From the NCBI GenBank assembly GCA_029856155.1, contig JAHQWL010000083.1, forward strand, positions 1 to 64,000: a DNA stretch of 64,000 nucleotides. Direction: 5' to 3'. Each line of letters starts with the position of its first letter. The first letter of the stretch is position 1. The stretch comes from Promethearchaeia archaeon (GTDB lineage Archaea > Asgardarchaeota > Lokiarchaeia > Sigyniarchaeales > SOKP01). The notes under the pieces were generated by a model, which had not been told where the DNA came from, made no database searches, and saw nothing but the letters and a program-made list of their open reading frames with translations. Positions 15,960 through 24,945 of this stretch are shown piece after piece. Position numbers and translations under genes: made by a program.

Positions 15960-16820
15960 ATGGAAACCCGAATTTTTGGAAAAACTGGAGTAAAGATTAC
16001 TATAATCACAATGGGAGGATGTGGACTCGGTTATGTTGATCAAAGTGAAGCAGATAAAGCTATACAACTTGCTTTAGACTACAATATTAATATGATTGAT
16101 GTGGCACCAAGTTATGGGAATGCAGAAGTTCGACTTAATCCTTGGATTCAAAAATATAGAAATAAATTTTTTTTAGCAGTAAAAACATTGAAAAGAACTA
16201 AGAGAGGAGCGTGGAGACAATTAAATCAGTCACTTGAAAACCTTGGGACAACGTATTTCGATTTATACCAATTCCACGCAGTATCATCAGTAGATGAATT
16301 AAATCAAATCTTAGAAAAAAATGGTGCTATGGAGGCTTTTAAAGAAGCAAAAGAAAGTGGGTTAATAAAACATATTGGTATTACGGTTCATAATGATGTC
16401 AGGTTACTCCAGAAGGCAATCGAGATGTCAGATGATTTCGACACAGTTTTATTACCTGTTTATGTTGCAGCTCTTGTAAATCCCTCTCCCGAAAATGATT
16501 ATAAGAAGATTCTTCAAATTACACAAGAAAAAAATATCGGAGTTACTGCTATAAAAGCAATATCTAAGGGTCGATGGATGAAAGAACCTATCTATAGAAC
16601 TTGGTATGAACCACTTGATGACCAGAAATTAGTTGAACAAGCAGTATGGTTTACCTTATCTCAGGAAGGGGTTACAACATATTCTCTACCTTGTGACGTG
16701 AGACTTTGGTCTTTAGTATTAAATGCTGGTAAGAGATATCGGAAACTTAATGATGATGAACAGAAGGAGATAATTAAAATGGCAAAACAAAATGAGTTTA
16801 AACCTTTATTTCCAGAATAA
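15960..16820 (+). CDS. Aldo/keto reductase
   Basis: The 286-residue protein, counted from ATG 15960, is an AKR-superfamily NAD(P)H-dependent oxidoreductase. The catalytic tetrad is visible as Asp47, Tyr52 (IDVAPSYGNAE), Lys75 (LAVKTLKR) and His106 (YQFHAVSS). A G-L-I-K-H-I-G-I-T strand follows in the barrel. Length is slightly short and there is no C-terminal ferredoxin domain. Substrate unknown. The start at 15960 is preferred over an in-frame TTG nine bases upstream. Confidence 0.87.
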   Translation: METRIFGKTGVKITIITMGGCGLGYVDQSEADKAIQLALDYNINMIDVAPSYGNAEVRLNPWIQKYRNKFFLAVKTLKRTKRGAWRQLNQSLENLGTTYFDLYQFHAVSSVDELNQILEKNGAMEAFKEAKESGLIKHIGITVHNDVRLLQKAIEMSDDFDTVLLPVYVAALVNPSPENDYKKILQITQEKNIGVTAIKAISKGRWMKEPIYRTWYEPLDDQKLVEQAVWFTLSQEGVTTYSLPCDVRLWSLVLNAGKRYRKLNDDEQKEIIKMAKQNEFKPLFPE

Positions 16821-16965
16821 CTGGAAAGAATGTGTTAATAAAAATGGAAATTCACATCAATAAAAAATATATTTATATAAATCCATAATAAGTTTTATTT
16901 AATCTCCAAAAATTAATAAAACGAATTTTAGAAAACTTGATTTTCTGGATAAATCTAATTATAGG

Positions 16966-17502
16966 GTGTACATTATCTCGGAACAATTAAAATATAAATT
17001 ATGTGTTTTTGGTGATCAAGGAGTTGGAAAAACATCTTTAACTCGAAGATTTGTGACAAAGACTTTCAAAGAAGACTTAAAAAAGACAATAGGTACGGAT
17101 ATTACGAAAAAAACTCTTGAAATCGATGGAAAGAAGGTTGTACTACAGATATGGGATTTTGCTGGTGAACAAAAATATCAAATTCTTTTTCCTAGCTTTG
17201 TTAAAGGCGCACATGGCGGAATATTTATGTATGATATAACTAGAGAGAGTAGTTTAAAAAGTCTTGAAAACTGGTTATCATTCTTCAAAGACAATCAAGA
17301 TATTCTCTCAATTCCAATTATAATCGTTGGAGGTAAAATAGATCTGGAGAATTTAAGAACGATCGATATGGGACAAGCTATCGATCTGGCCCAATTACAT
17401 AATTTAGATGGATATTTTGAGTGTTCATCAAAAACAGGGGAAAATGTAGAAAAAATATTTGAATCAATAACAAGGTTTATGATAAAAAAAGTTAGGGTAT
17501 AG
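16966..17502 (+). CDS. Ras/Rab-like small GTPase with altered G3 and G4 motifs
   Basis: The 178-residue protein is a free-standing small GTPase. G1 is GDQGVGKT (16-23), the G2 threonine lies in TIGTDI (about 41), G3 is DFAGE (64-68), G4 is GKID (123-126) and G5 is SSK (154-156). Two departures stand out: the catalytic glutamine of DxxGQ is Glu68, followed by Gln69, and the asparagine of NKxD is Gly123. Hydrolysis rate or nucleotide specificity could be changed, but this is inference. There is no C-terminal cysteine for prenylation. Translation starts at GTG. Confidence 0.9.
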   Translation: MYIISEQLKYKLCVFGDQGVGKTSLTRRFVTKTFKEDLKKTIGTDITKKTLEIDGKKVVLQIWDFAGEQKYQILFPSFVKGAHGGIFMYDITRESSLKSLENWLSFFKDNQDILSIPIIIVGGKIDLENLRTIDMGQAIDLAQLHNLDGYFECSSKTGENVEKIFESITRFMIKKVRV

Positions 17503-17593
17503 TACTTCTTTTATTTTCTACCAAATAGATATCAGTCTTTAGAATTCAATAGCCTTAATAAGATTTAAATTTTCAATTATTATTCTTTTCTTT

Positions 17594-17887
17594 ATGCCAA
17601 TATATATATTAGTAACTAAACTTCAAAATCCTGACTTAGTAGAGAAAAGGAAAGAACAAGGAGAAAATTGGTTAAATCTGGTTAGAGAGAAAGTCCCCGA
17701 TATTAAATGGATCGCACATTATGCCATTTTGGGGCGATATGATTTCCTTGATATCTTCGAAGTTAAAAATGAAAAAGAAGCAGCGAAAGTTTCGCTACTT
17801 TCTCGATCTGCGGGAGCAGTGTTTGCGGAGAGCTGGACTGCTATTCCATATACAGGTTTTCTTGAATTAGTTGAGGATTTGAAATAA
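17594..17887 (+). CDS. GYD domain protein
   Basis: The 97-residue protein is a GYD-domain ferredoxin-like fold protein. The characteristic H-Y-A-I-L-G-R-Y-D-F-L-D-I-F-E block spans about 42-56, and the end is F-A-E-S-W-T-A-I-P-Y. The family is widespread in archaea and bacteria and has no firm biochemical role. A TTTAAA box about 27 bases before the ATG suggests a leaderless transcript. Confidence 0.85.
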   Translation: MPIYILVTKLQNPDLVEKRKEQGENWLNLVREKVPDIKWIAHYAILGRYDFLDIFEVKNEKEAAKVSLLSRSAGAVFAESWTAIPYTGFLELVEDLK

Positions 17888-17992
17888 ATTACAGATCCTA
17901 CAAAGTTAAAATCACTGTTCATTAACTCATGTAAACGATTTCAGAAATTTTTCTCTGAGTTTAAATTATTTTTTTTTAAAAATAAAATAGTA

Positions 17993-18202
17993 ATGCTTGA
18001 GTTAAAGTATAAAAAAAAACAAAAGCGAAAGTTCCAGAAAGCTAGAGATTCTTTTGCTTTGAGATATAGACATTGTAATCGATGTGAGAAGAATTTAGAT
18101 ATTCATAGTAATGAAGAAATCGTTTGTGCTTTGTGCGGAGAGACTTTTTGCGCTATCTGCATAAATCTTCATCAGAAATATTGTTATAGTGGGTATAATT
18201 GA
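17993..18202 (+). CDS. Small zinc-finger protein with IBR-like C6HC pattern
   Basis: The 69-residue protein has a basic N-terminus (residues 1-27) and eight zinc ligands: Cys28, Cys31, Cys45, Cys48, Cys53, Cys56, His60 and Cys64. The spacing C-x2-C-x13-C-x2-C-x4-C-x2-C-x3-H-x3-C is close to the eukaryotic in-between-RING (IBR) finger, and the local C-x2-C-G-x-x-F-C-x-x-C-x3-H pattern matches the second half of IBR domains well. Generic treble-clef fingers with similar spacing exist, so ubiquitin-related function is only a hypothesis. No E2, ubiquitin or other ligase gene is in the window. Confidence 0.6.
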   Translation: MLELKYKKKQKRKFQKARDSFALRYRHCNRCEKNLDIHSNEEIVCALCGETFCAICINLHQKYCYSGYN

Positions 18203-18261
18203 AATTTTTCGAATATTGCCAAAACTAAAATAATAAACATGGAAAGTATCTTGAAATACTA

Positions 18262-19647
18262 TTAAACTAGTGTAAATTTCATTTTCTCGACGTGTCTCCA
18301 TAGCCCATCTGCTTTTTCAGTCCAGTCATCAAAATCCTTTGGGGTTTCAGGAAAATTTTCATAATGTTCTCTGATTCTTCCAGAAATTTTCATATATTTT
18401 AACATAGTTCCTAAAGCTTTTTTGGAAAACTGCCTAGTTAGAAGACCCCAAAGAAATAACCCTACTATCTTTAGCATCCTTCCAAAACTCATATCTAATT
18501 CAAGATTTTCCCACATTGAAGTGAAATCCCGACCACTAAATATAAAACTTTTCTTAAAGAGATAAATTACGTCTTTTTTAGTCATATTGGCAGCACCCGG
18601 AATTTGAGCCAATAAAGCAGCGAGTTTTGCTCCTCGATTTCTGAAAAAAAGTACATTTATTGGCCATAAATTTTCTCTATTTAACTCTAAATTCTTCACT
18701 AAAGTTGTATGAATCACATCCGAGGCTGTAAGACTCACATTCCAAGAAGATTCGATTGCTTCACCACTAAAAGATTTTGACATACATGCACTATCACCAA
18801 TACAGAAGAATTCATTCCCAACAAGAGAAAATGGTGACCTACGATAAGCTGTAGTAGCTTTGTGTACTTCTAAAATTTCATAAGGGGGGAATGGAACTTC
18901 TTTTAGGAAGATTTCAGTAGCTTTTTCTTGATTACCATATCCTCCTGGTTGACCTCCGCCAAATATATTTGCATTTGGTAAGAAATGAGGTGCTACCCAC
19001 GTTTTATAATATAGATATGAAATTGATTCTTCATATTTTCCCATACCAGGGTGTGGGTCATCTGGGTTCTTCCATTGTATAACTCTCTGAATTACATACA
19101 TTTTATCTTCATCCTCAATTTTGAATGTTTCTACTCCAAAATCCTTAGGCAGAGACTGTCGTACAACTGCTGAAGAACCAGTAGAATCAACAATCAGCTT
19201 TCCTAGAACTTCATTGATTTTGCCATCTTTCTCAAATTTAACTCCTATTAGATTATTTTCTTTTATTATTGGTTCTTTAAATGCAGCTGAAAAGTTGAAT
19301 TGAACCCCATCTACTTCAGTCAAATATATTAATCTTTGTATAAAAAATTGAAATCTCATTGCAGTTACCGGATATTCCATTACCTGTTGATATTTACCAT
19401 ATGGACCATAGTATGAAGTCCACTTAAAATTTGTAATAAATTCATCTGTTCCTTCTACAGGCGGGGGTATTTTATACTTATCAAAAACCATAGTTTCTAG
19501 ATGAAACTGATCCATTTTTGAACCTGTATTTTCTTTAGAGTCTTTCTCAATAATTAAGACTGAACGTCCCTTTTTTGCCAATTGCCAACCAAAATATATT
19601 CCAACAGGTCCAGCACCGACTATAATAATATCAGCAGAATTTTCCAT
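18262..19647 (-). CDS. Geranylgeranyl-reductase-like FAD-dependent oxidoreductase
   Basis: The 461-residue flavoprotein opens with the FAD-binding dinucleotide fold (IIIVGAGPVGIYFGWQLAKKG, then LIIEKD) and has the second FAD motif in FCIGDSACMSKSFSGEAIESSW near residue 283. The middle contains a YLYYKTWVAPHFLPNANIFGGG segment like the substrate-side motif of geranylgeranyl reductases. Archaeal members saturate isoprenoid chains of membrane lipids, but related paralogues act on other substrates. It is longer than typical archaeal GGR (about 390-410 residues), with a helical C-terminal extension. Assignment to lipid reduction is uncertain. Confidence 0.72.
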   Translation of the reverse strand: MENSADIIIVGAGPVGIYFGWQLAKKGRSVLIIEKDSKENTGSKMDQFHLETMVFDKYKIPPPVEGTDEFITNFKWTSYYGPYGKYQQVMEYPVTAMRFQFFIQRLIYLTEVDGVQFNFSAAFKEPIIKENNLIGVKFEKDGKINEVLGKLIVDSTGSSAVVRQSLPKDFGVETFKIEDEDKMYVIQRVIQWKNPDDPHPGMGKYEESISYLYYKTWVAPHFLPNANIFGGGQPGGYGNQEKATEIFLKEVPFPPYEILEVHKATTAYRRSPFSLVGNEFFCIGDSACMSKSFSGEAIESSWNVSLTASDVIHTTLVKNLELNRENLWPINVLFFRNRGAKLAALLAQIPGAANMTKKDVIYLFKKSFIFSGRDFTSMWENLELDMSFGRMLKIVGLFLWGLLTRQFSKKALGTMLKYMKISGRIREHYENFPETPKDFDDWTEKADGLWRHVEKMKFTLV

Positions 19648-19800
19648 ATTAAATATCTCTTTTTCCTAAATATTCCAATTCTACTTTGTAATAATTTATA
19701 TGATTCTATAAAAAAAAATAGTCTATGATTTATTTGCTTTGCGGGTATTATAAAAATGATTAATTTAAAGGGAAAAATATATGCTTACTGAGAAAATTGT

Positions 19801-19935
19801 TTATAAAATCGGTAATTTTTCATCATCAAGCTTCTCAAATTCTCTAATTTCGTCATTTTTTGATAATACATGAATATGTCCATGATAAATTATGAATCTG
19901 TGTTTCTCAATATCAATTTCCTCAGAGTTAGGCAT
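19801..19935 (-). CDS. 44-residue hypothetical protein
   Basis: The frame encodes a 44-residue acidic protein beginning MPNSEEIDIEKHRFIIYHGH and ending in EKLDDEKLPIL. It starts 12 bases after the stop codon of the 238-residue gene on the same strand and has an AAGGAT tract before the ATG, so the two are probably co-transcribed. No motif is recognised beyond a histidine-rich strand (FIIYHGHIHVL). Confidence 0.5.
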   Translation of the reverse strand: MPNSEEIDIEKHRFIIYHGHIHVLSKNDEIREFEKLDDEKLPIL

Positions 19936-19947
19936 GCTTTAGGATCC

Positions 19948-20664
19948 TTAAGAAAGAACTTCATTCTTTTTTAAAATCCAGTCGTCAATTAGGAACTTTT
20001 GATTATCATTTTTGTTTTGATCAAAACTTGAGTGAATTCTGGACTTAGGTATCCAAACATCAATTCCGCTATCAAATTGGATAAGTAGAGCTTTATCAGT
20101 TTCACCTTTGATAATTCCATTAACACTATGTATGTTATTTGAATTATCAATCTTTTCTGTATATTTTGTATCGTTAATTGAATTTTTTTTACTTGTAATT
20201 ATCTCCTCTTGAACTATAATGTTTTTCATTAATTCTGAATTACTTTTTTTTGAAATAATAGGAGTTGTAGCAAATTCTATTTTTTCTTTTAAAAAATGTT
20301 TCAATAATAATTCTAGTATCTTAATCTGAGCATATTCGAGCACTTTAGAATATTTACCAATGTGAATCCATAACTTATTGTATTCTCCATTTTCCCACTT
20401 GAAGGAAATTTGTGTTTTCGCATCTTTAAACGTATGATAACTTGACCATGAGTTAGTTTCTTTGTCTAATACACGAATGATCCAAACTATCTCTTCTAAC
20501 GAAAATTTAATAACTTTGCCTTCTCCGATACTTGGCTTTTCCCAAGAACCATCATTTTTGCATTTAATAAGTCTAAAAAAGATATGAGGCTCATTTTTAG
20601 AAGAACTTTGAATAATCAATCCTACTTTCTGGCCAAAAAAACTGTAGCTATGATTATCAACCAT
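19948..20664 (-). CDS. Hypothetical protein with C-terminal IDDWIL module
   Basis: The 238-residue protein is not recognised as a known family. Residues 1-115 form a strand-rich domain with FGQKVGLIIQSSSKNEPHIF at the start and a WIRVLDKETNSWSSYHTF segment. A low-complexity linker follows (about 135-175). The C-terminal 60 residues (VWIPKSRIHSSF, then FLIDDWILKK) match the 76-residue protein at 9779. A single-strand nucleic-acid-binding role is conceivable from size and strands but unsupported. It probably forms an operon with the 44-residue gene downstream. Confidence 0.6.
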   Translation of the reverse strand: MVDNHSYSFFGQKVGLIIQSSSKNEPHIFFRLIKCKNDGSWEKPSIGEGKVIKFSLEEIVWIIRVLDKETNSWSSYHTFKDAKTQISFKWENGEYNKLWIHIGKYSKVLEYAQIKILELLLKHFLKEKIEFATTPIISKKSNSELMKNIIVQEEIITSKKNSINDTKYTEKIDNSNNIHSVNGIIKGETDKALLIQFDSGIDVWIPKSRIHSSFDQNKNDNQKFLIDDWILKKNEVLS

Positions 20665-20783
20665 ACATCTATCAATTATTGTGTATTTTTAAAGAAAAAC
20701 AGAGTATAAATTTAGTATTTTTGTCGAAAAAACAAAAATTACTTTCACAAAAATTTTTTTTATTTTTAATAATTCTTACTACT

Positions 20784-21623
20784 ATGGGAATTGAACATCA
20801 TAAAAAATCTGAGTGGGATGTAGTGAAATCTACTCAACATCCTAACACTATAACTTCATTAAAACAAGATTTTGAATCACTTGGTATCATGTCTGGACAA
20901 ATACTGATAATGCATAGTTCATTAAGCGCGATAGGGTGGACTGTAGGAGGTCCTGTTGCAGTTATAAAAGCATTAATGGAAACCCTTACATCAAAAGGAA
21001 CCTTGGTTATGCCCACATTTTCAGGTGATAATACAGATCCATCTAATTGGGAAAATCCTCCCGTACCAGAAAGTTGGTGGAATATAATTCGCAATGAAAT
21101 GCCCCCTTACCATCCGGAAATAACGCCTACACGAGGAATGGGAGTAATTGTAGATATTTTTAGAAAATGGCCTAATGTTATTCGCAGTCATCATCCAACA
21201 TCCTCTTTTGCTGCATGGGGCAAATATGCTGAATTTATTACAGAAAATCATGAATTAATAACTGATTTAGGTGAAGACTCTCCATTAGCTCGAATTTATG
21301 AACTGAATGGAAAAATTTTATTAGTTGGAGTATCGCATGAAAATAATAGTTCTTTACATCTTGCTGAATATCGAAGTGATTACCAGGGAAAACACTATAA
21401 ATTAAATTCATCAGCACTTCAAATAGATAGTGAAAGAAAATGGATAGAATGGAAAGAATTAAATCTTATGACTGATGATTTTGAACAATTGGGAGCAGAT
21501 TTTGAATCAAAAACCAATTATAATCCCGGTAAAGTTGGAATAGCAGACGTTAGATTATTATCACAGCGAGAAATGGTAGATTTTGCAGTCAAGTGGTTTA
21601 AGGAAAATCGAAAGACTGTTTAA
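20784..21623 (+). CDS. AAC(3)-family (antibiotic_NAT) N-acetyltransferase-like protein
   Basis: The 279-residue protein matches the aminoglycoside 3-N-acetyltransferase family: L-I-M-H-S-S-L-S-A-I-G-W-T-V-G-G-P near the start, G-T-L-V-M-P-T-F-S-G-D near residue 72, T-P-T-R-G-M-G-V-I near 112, R-S-H-H-P-T-S-S-F-A-A-W-G near 134, and G-V-S-H-E-N-N-S-S-L-H-L-A-E with the conserved His-Glu near 190. The family uses acetyl-CoA. Chromosomal archaeal members need not act on antibiotics, and the natural acceptor is unknown. The ATG at 20784 is preferred because the upstream 35 residues are not family-like. Confidence 0.83.
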   Translation: MGIEHHKKSEWDVVKSTQHPNTITSLKQDFESLGIMSGQILIMHSSLSAIGWTVGGPVAVIKALMETLTSKGTLVMPTFSGDNTDPSNWENPPVPESWWNIIRNEMPPYHPEITPTRGMGVIVDIFRKWPNVIRSHHPTSSFAAWGKYAEFITENHELITDLGEDSPLARIYELNGKILLVGVSHENNSSLHLAEYRSDYQGKHYKLNSSALQIDSERKWIEWKELNLMTDDFEQLGADFESKTNYNPGKVGIADVRLLSQREMVDFAVKWFKENRKTV

Positions 21624-21632
21624 TACTAGTTT

Positions 21633-22238
21633 TTAAATATTTATATCTAATTTTCTCAATTCCTTCCGTAGATTTGTATTTTTTGAAAATAAAATCGTTT
21701 TTATACTCAGTTTTCTCGCTTGAGATAAAAAAGCGCGTACATCATCAATAAAAATACACTCTTCTGGTATTAAATTGTATTTATGAATTAATTTTTGATA
21801 AATTTCAAGTTCGGGTTTGATAACTTTTTCTTTCCCTGAAATGATCCTTCCATCAAAGAGAGATAGAAAGTCATACTGGTTTTCTACAAAATCAAACGCC
21901 TCAACTATGAAATTAGACAAGATATATATTTTATAACCATTAGATTTTAGATCATATAGTATTTTTACATTTTCTTGGATCGGAGTAAGCATTTCCATCC
22001 AATGTCTAAAAAACATCACTATGAAATCATGATCTTCGGGAAATTTCTTAATGAATTTGTCTTCAGCCTTTTTAAGTGAAATGGTTCCACGATCTAATTT
22101 TAACCATATTCTACTTCTAATCACTTTTGAAATAAACTCCTCTATATAATTTTCATCGTTAGTGTATCTGTGTAAGAATTTCTCTGGTTTGAAATTGAAT
22201 ATTACATTACCTAAATCAAAAATTATGTTCCTTATCAC
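21633..22238 (-). CDS. HAD-superfamily hydrolase
   Basis: The 201-residue protein is a HAD hydrolase of the YihX-like subgroup. Motif I is FDLGNVIFNF with nucleophile Asp8 (the D-x-G-N-V form). Motif II is the serine in IYILSNF near residue 114, a lysine occurs in GKEKVIKPE near 139, and motif IV is FIDDVRAF near 165. Such enzymes dephosphorylate small phosphometabolites. Substrate unknown. It is convergent with the AAC(3)-like gene, with ten bases between them. Confidence 0.82.
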   Translation of the reverse strand: MIRNIIFDLGNVIFNFKPEKFLHRYTNDENYIEEFISKVIRSRIWLKLDRGTISLKKAEDKFIKKFPEDHDFIVMFFRHWMEMLTPIQENVKILYDLKSNGYKIYILSNFIVEAFDFVENQYDFLSLFDGRIISGKEKVIKPELEIYQKLIHKYNLIPEECIFIDDVRAFLSQARKLSIKTILFSKNTNLRKELRKLDINI

Positions 22239-22312
22239 AATTTTGTATCAACAAACTACGGGACTGAATTAAAATACAAAATAGGTAAATATAAATAAAT
22301 TTTTTTTAATAA

Positions 22313-22540
22313 TTAAGATAATATTGATGAAAATGGATTTGTATTAGAGATAATTGCATTTCGGGATTGATTATTAACTTCATCTATTGAATTAATCTCG
22401 GTAATATCCTTGGAACAATCCACTTGAACATTTATCAAGATATATTTACAATGATTAACTAAAATATTATTTACATATATGTTAGTTTCTCCATCTTCGA
22501 ATCTTAGTTCAAGAAACTTATTTATTCTAAATTTTAGCAT
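22313..22540 (-). CDS. Short protein resembling the N-terminal module of Asgard repeat proteins
   Basis: The 75-residue protein has the pattern F-R-I-N-K-F-L-E-L-R-F-E-D-G-E-T-N-I-Y-V-N-N, then C-K-Y-I-L-I-N-V, then an S-I-D-E-V tail. From memory, similar N-terminal modules precede leucine-rich or other repeats in large lokiarchaeal proteins; this one stops after about 75 residues. It may be a stand-alone module or the remnant of a truncated longer gene. The ATG at 22540 is used; an in-frame TTG lies one codon upstream. Confidence 0.5.
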   Translation of the reverse strand: MLKFRINKFLELRFEDGETNIYVNNILVNHCKYILINVQVDCSKDITEINSIDEVNNQSRNAIISNTNPFSSILS

Positions 22541-22645
22541 CAAGAGTTGATGTGATTTCTTAAGTTTTATTTTTTTGCCTTTAAAAACCTAATATATTTT
22601 TGGTTAATAGATATAATTAAATTCGAAACTCGAAAGATAATTAAT

Positions 22646-23038
22646 ATGAAAGATATTATAAAACTCCTCTATGAAAAAATACCATACTATTCGACATTAG
22701 GCTTTGAAATACGAGAGATCGCAAATGGAAGAGCTATTTTCGAAATTGAAATAAGAGAGGAACTTACCCAAAATGGAATGATCCATGGTGGTGTTTTAGC
22801 TTCCCTTGTTGATTCTACTTGTGGGTGTGCGGCATTATCTTTGATCCATCCTAATGGATATGTTACAACTATAGATCTACAAATTGAATTTCTAAAACCG
22901 GTATCTAAAGGACATTTAAAAGCAAAAGCAAAATGTATAAAGAGTGGGAAAAACATCTTTTTTTGTAAAGCAAAAGTATGGGATGAAAATGGAGAACTAA
23001 TTTGCACGGGGAGTTCACAACTTCTTCGAGTACAATAA
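22646..23038 (+). CDS. PaaI/hotdog-fold thioesterase
   Basis: The 130-residue protein is a single hotdog-domain acyl-CoA thioesterase of the PaaI type. The signature N-G-M-I-H-G-G-V-L-A-S-L-V-D-S spans about 43-57, with HGG and the following Asp in the expected catalytic positions. It is followed by T-T-I-D-L-Q-I-E-F-L-K-P near 76 and a C-terminal strand pair. It would hydrolyse small or aromatic acyl-CoAs. No pathway genes adjoin. Confidence 0.87.
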   Translation: MKDIIKLLYEKIPYYSTLGFEIREIANGRAIFEIEIREELTQNGMIHGGVLASLVDSTCGCAALSLIHPNGYVTTIDLQIEFLKPVSKGHLKAKAKCIKSGKNIFFCKAKVWDENGELICTGSSQLLRVQ

Positions 23039-23216
23039 AATACTCACCCTCCGTATAAATCTTGTCTTATCCTATTCTATATTTTAATATACCTGAATTT
23101 TTACATTTAAGTAAGCGAATGGGTTGTATATAGCAAGTTTTTTTTATGTTCTACTATTACGGAAATCACCTTTTATTGTACTTTTTTAAATTAAAAACAA
23201 AATAGTAAATATTAAT

Positions 23217-23720
23217 ATGAAAAAAACAATAAAAATCGTTGTTTCTGGAGATGGTGGCGTTGGGAAAACCTCGTTTCTCAATCGGTTAATCCATGATAAT
23301 TTTGATGATAACAGTGAATTAACTAAAGGAATTGATTTTTTTTCCAAAAATCTTACAATAAATGGGCAAGAATATAATTTTGTAATGTGGGACTTTGCTG
23401 GACAAACTCAATTTAAACAATTGTTAAATGATTTTGTGGATGGTTCTATAGCTGCTTTTGTATTGTTTGACCTATCTCGATTCAACACACTTGAAGGCGT
23501 TGAAGATTGGATAAAAAAATTAAATGAATATGGTAAGATATCTGCTTTTATATTGGGAAATAAATCTGATATTATTGATATTTATGACTGTAAAATTTTT
23601 GATGATTTTATATTAAATATAATAAAAAGGTACAATAATATTATAGGCTATTTAAAAATCTCCTCAAAAACAGGAGATAATGTTAAGAAAGCTTTCATTT
23701 CTCTCATAGAAAGAATTTAA
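23217..23720 (+). CDS. Ras-like small GTPase
   Basis: The 167-residue protein is a complete small GTPase core: G1 GDGGVGKT (11-18), G3 DFAGQ (59-63) with the catalytic glutamine, G4 NKSD (115-118) and G5 SSK (149-151). The region normally forming switch I reads ELTKGIDFF, keeping one threonine. The end is RI without a lipid-modification cysteine. It may regulate membrane or signalling events together with roadblock and longin proteins (inference). An AT-rich TTTAAATT box about 25-30 bases upstream suggests a leaderless message. Confidence 0.9.
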   Translation: MKKTIKIVVSGDGGVGKTSFLNRLIHDNFDDNSELTKGIDFFSKNLTINGQEYNFVMWDFAGQTQFKQLLNDFVDGSIAAFVLFDLSRFNTLEGVEDWIKKLNEYGKISAFILGNKSDIIDIYDCKIFDDFILNIIKRYNNIIGYLKISSKTGDNVKKAFISLIERI

Positions 23721-23728
23721 AAAAAAAA

Positions 23729-24757
23729 TTATACTTTAGTAATCCATCCAAACTCGTCTTCTATCTCTAATCGTTGAATTCCTGTTAGTAATTTATATAT
23801 TTTATTAGTTATTTCCCCTGGTTCTCGGTTATTAAAGATTCGTTCTTTACCTTCTAAATTAACTGATGCAATTGGAGTAATTACCGCTGCAGTACCGCTA
23901 CAGAATGCTTCTGTACATGAATCTTCAAATAATTCTCTATAGGAAATTTCTCTCTCTTCAGCCTCAATTCCCAATTTTTTGGATGCGAGTTCTAAAATAG
24001 ATTCTCTCGTAATTCCTTCTAAAATTGTTCCCGACTTTCTAGGAGTGGCTAATTTTCCATTAATCATTGCGAAAAAATTAGCTGCACCAACTTCTTCGAT
24101 ATATTCTAAATGAACGACATCTAAATATAAAATTTGGGAAAACCCTCTTGCTTTCGCTTCTTTTGCGGGTAACATTGTCCCAGCATAATTACATATTGTT
24201 TTTGCTGAACCCGTCCCTCCTGGAGCAGCTCTTGTATAATTTTTTGAAATTTCTAACTTAATTCCTTTAAAACCTTCTGGAAAATACGGTCCAACAGGAA
24301 CTGTAAAAATTATCAATTTAAATTCTTCCGCGGAGTGTACTCCGAGAATAGGCCCATACCCAAATAGAATCGGCCGGATATATAAAGCTCCTCCACTATC
24401 ATAAGGAGGAATAAACTCTTCATTAGCCTTTACCACTCTCTTTACAGCGTCAATAAACTTATCTACATCATATTCTGGCATTAACATCCTTCTAGCGCTA
24501 AAATTAAATCTTTTACTATTTTCTTCTGGTCTAAACAACGTAACTTCTCCATTCTTTGCTCTTAAGGCTTTCATTCCTTCAAAAATACCTTGTCCGTAAT
24601 TTATTACACACGATGCTGGAGAAATTTCGAAATTTCCAAAAGGTAATAATTTTCCGTCTTCCCATTTGCCATTTTTATGATTTGCCATAAACATAGTTTT
24701 TGTTGCAATAAAATTAAAACCCAATGAATAGAAATCAATTTCTTTTGGATCTACCAT
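23729..24757 (-). CDS. ilvE: Branched-chain amino acid aminotransferase
   Basis: The 342-residue fold-type IV PLP enzyme converts valine, leucine or isoleucine to and from their 2-oxoacids. The PLP lysine is Lys186 in GGTGSAKTICNYAG. The E-G-M-K-A-L-R block near 60, L-Y-I-R-P-I-L-F-G near 125 and E-V-G-A-A-N-F-F-A near 217 are the longer eukaryote-type (BCAT) forms, and the length agrees. The oxoisovalerate it produces is the substrate of PanB, encoded divergently next door. Confidence 0.92.
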   Translation of the reverse strand: MVDPKEIDFYSLGFNFIATKTMFMANHKNGKWEDGKLLPFGNFEISPASCVINYGQGIFEGMKALRAKNGEVTLFRPEENSKRFNFSARRMLMPEYDVDKFIDAVKRVVKANEEFIPPYDSGGALYIRPILFGYGPILGVHSAEEFKLIIFTVPVGPYFPEGFKGIKLEISKNYTRAAPGGTGSAKTICNYAGTMLPAKEAKARGFSQILYLDVVHLEYIEEVGAANFFAMINGKLATPRKSGTILEGITRESILELASKKLGIEAEEREISYRELFEDSCTEAFCSGTAAVITPIASVNLEGKERIFNNREPGEITNKIYKLLTGIQRLEIEDEFGWITKV

Positions 24758-24945
24758 AATGTTTAAATCCTCTTTATTAGACTATTAGGGTTAATATGTG
24801 AAGATTAAAAAGTCTTATTGATAAATATTATCATTACTATAAATAGCAAATTTGCATATTTCTAATGATCTTCTTTTCATGATCTCAATAATAACTTAAG
24901 TAAATTTTCATAACATTTTTCAAAGCTAATTAGTTATTTGAACAT

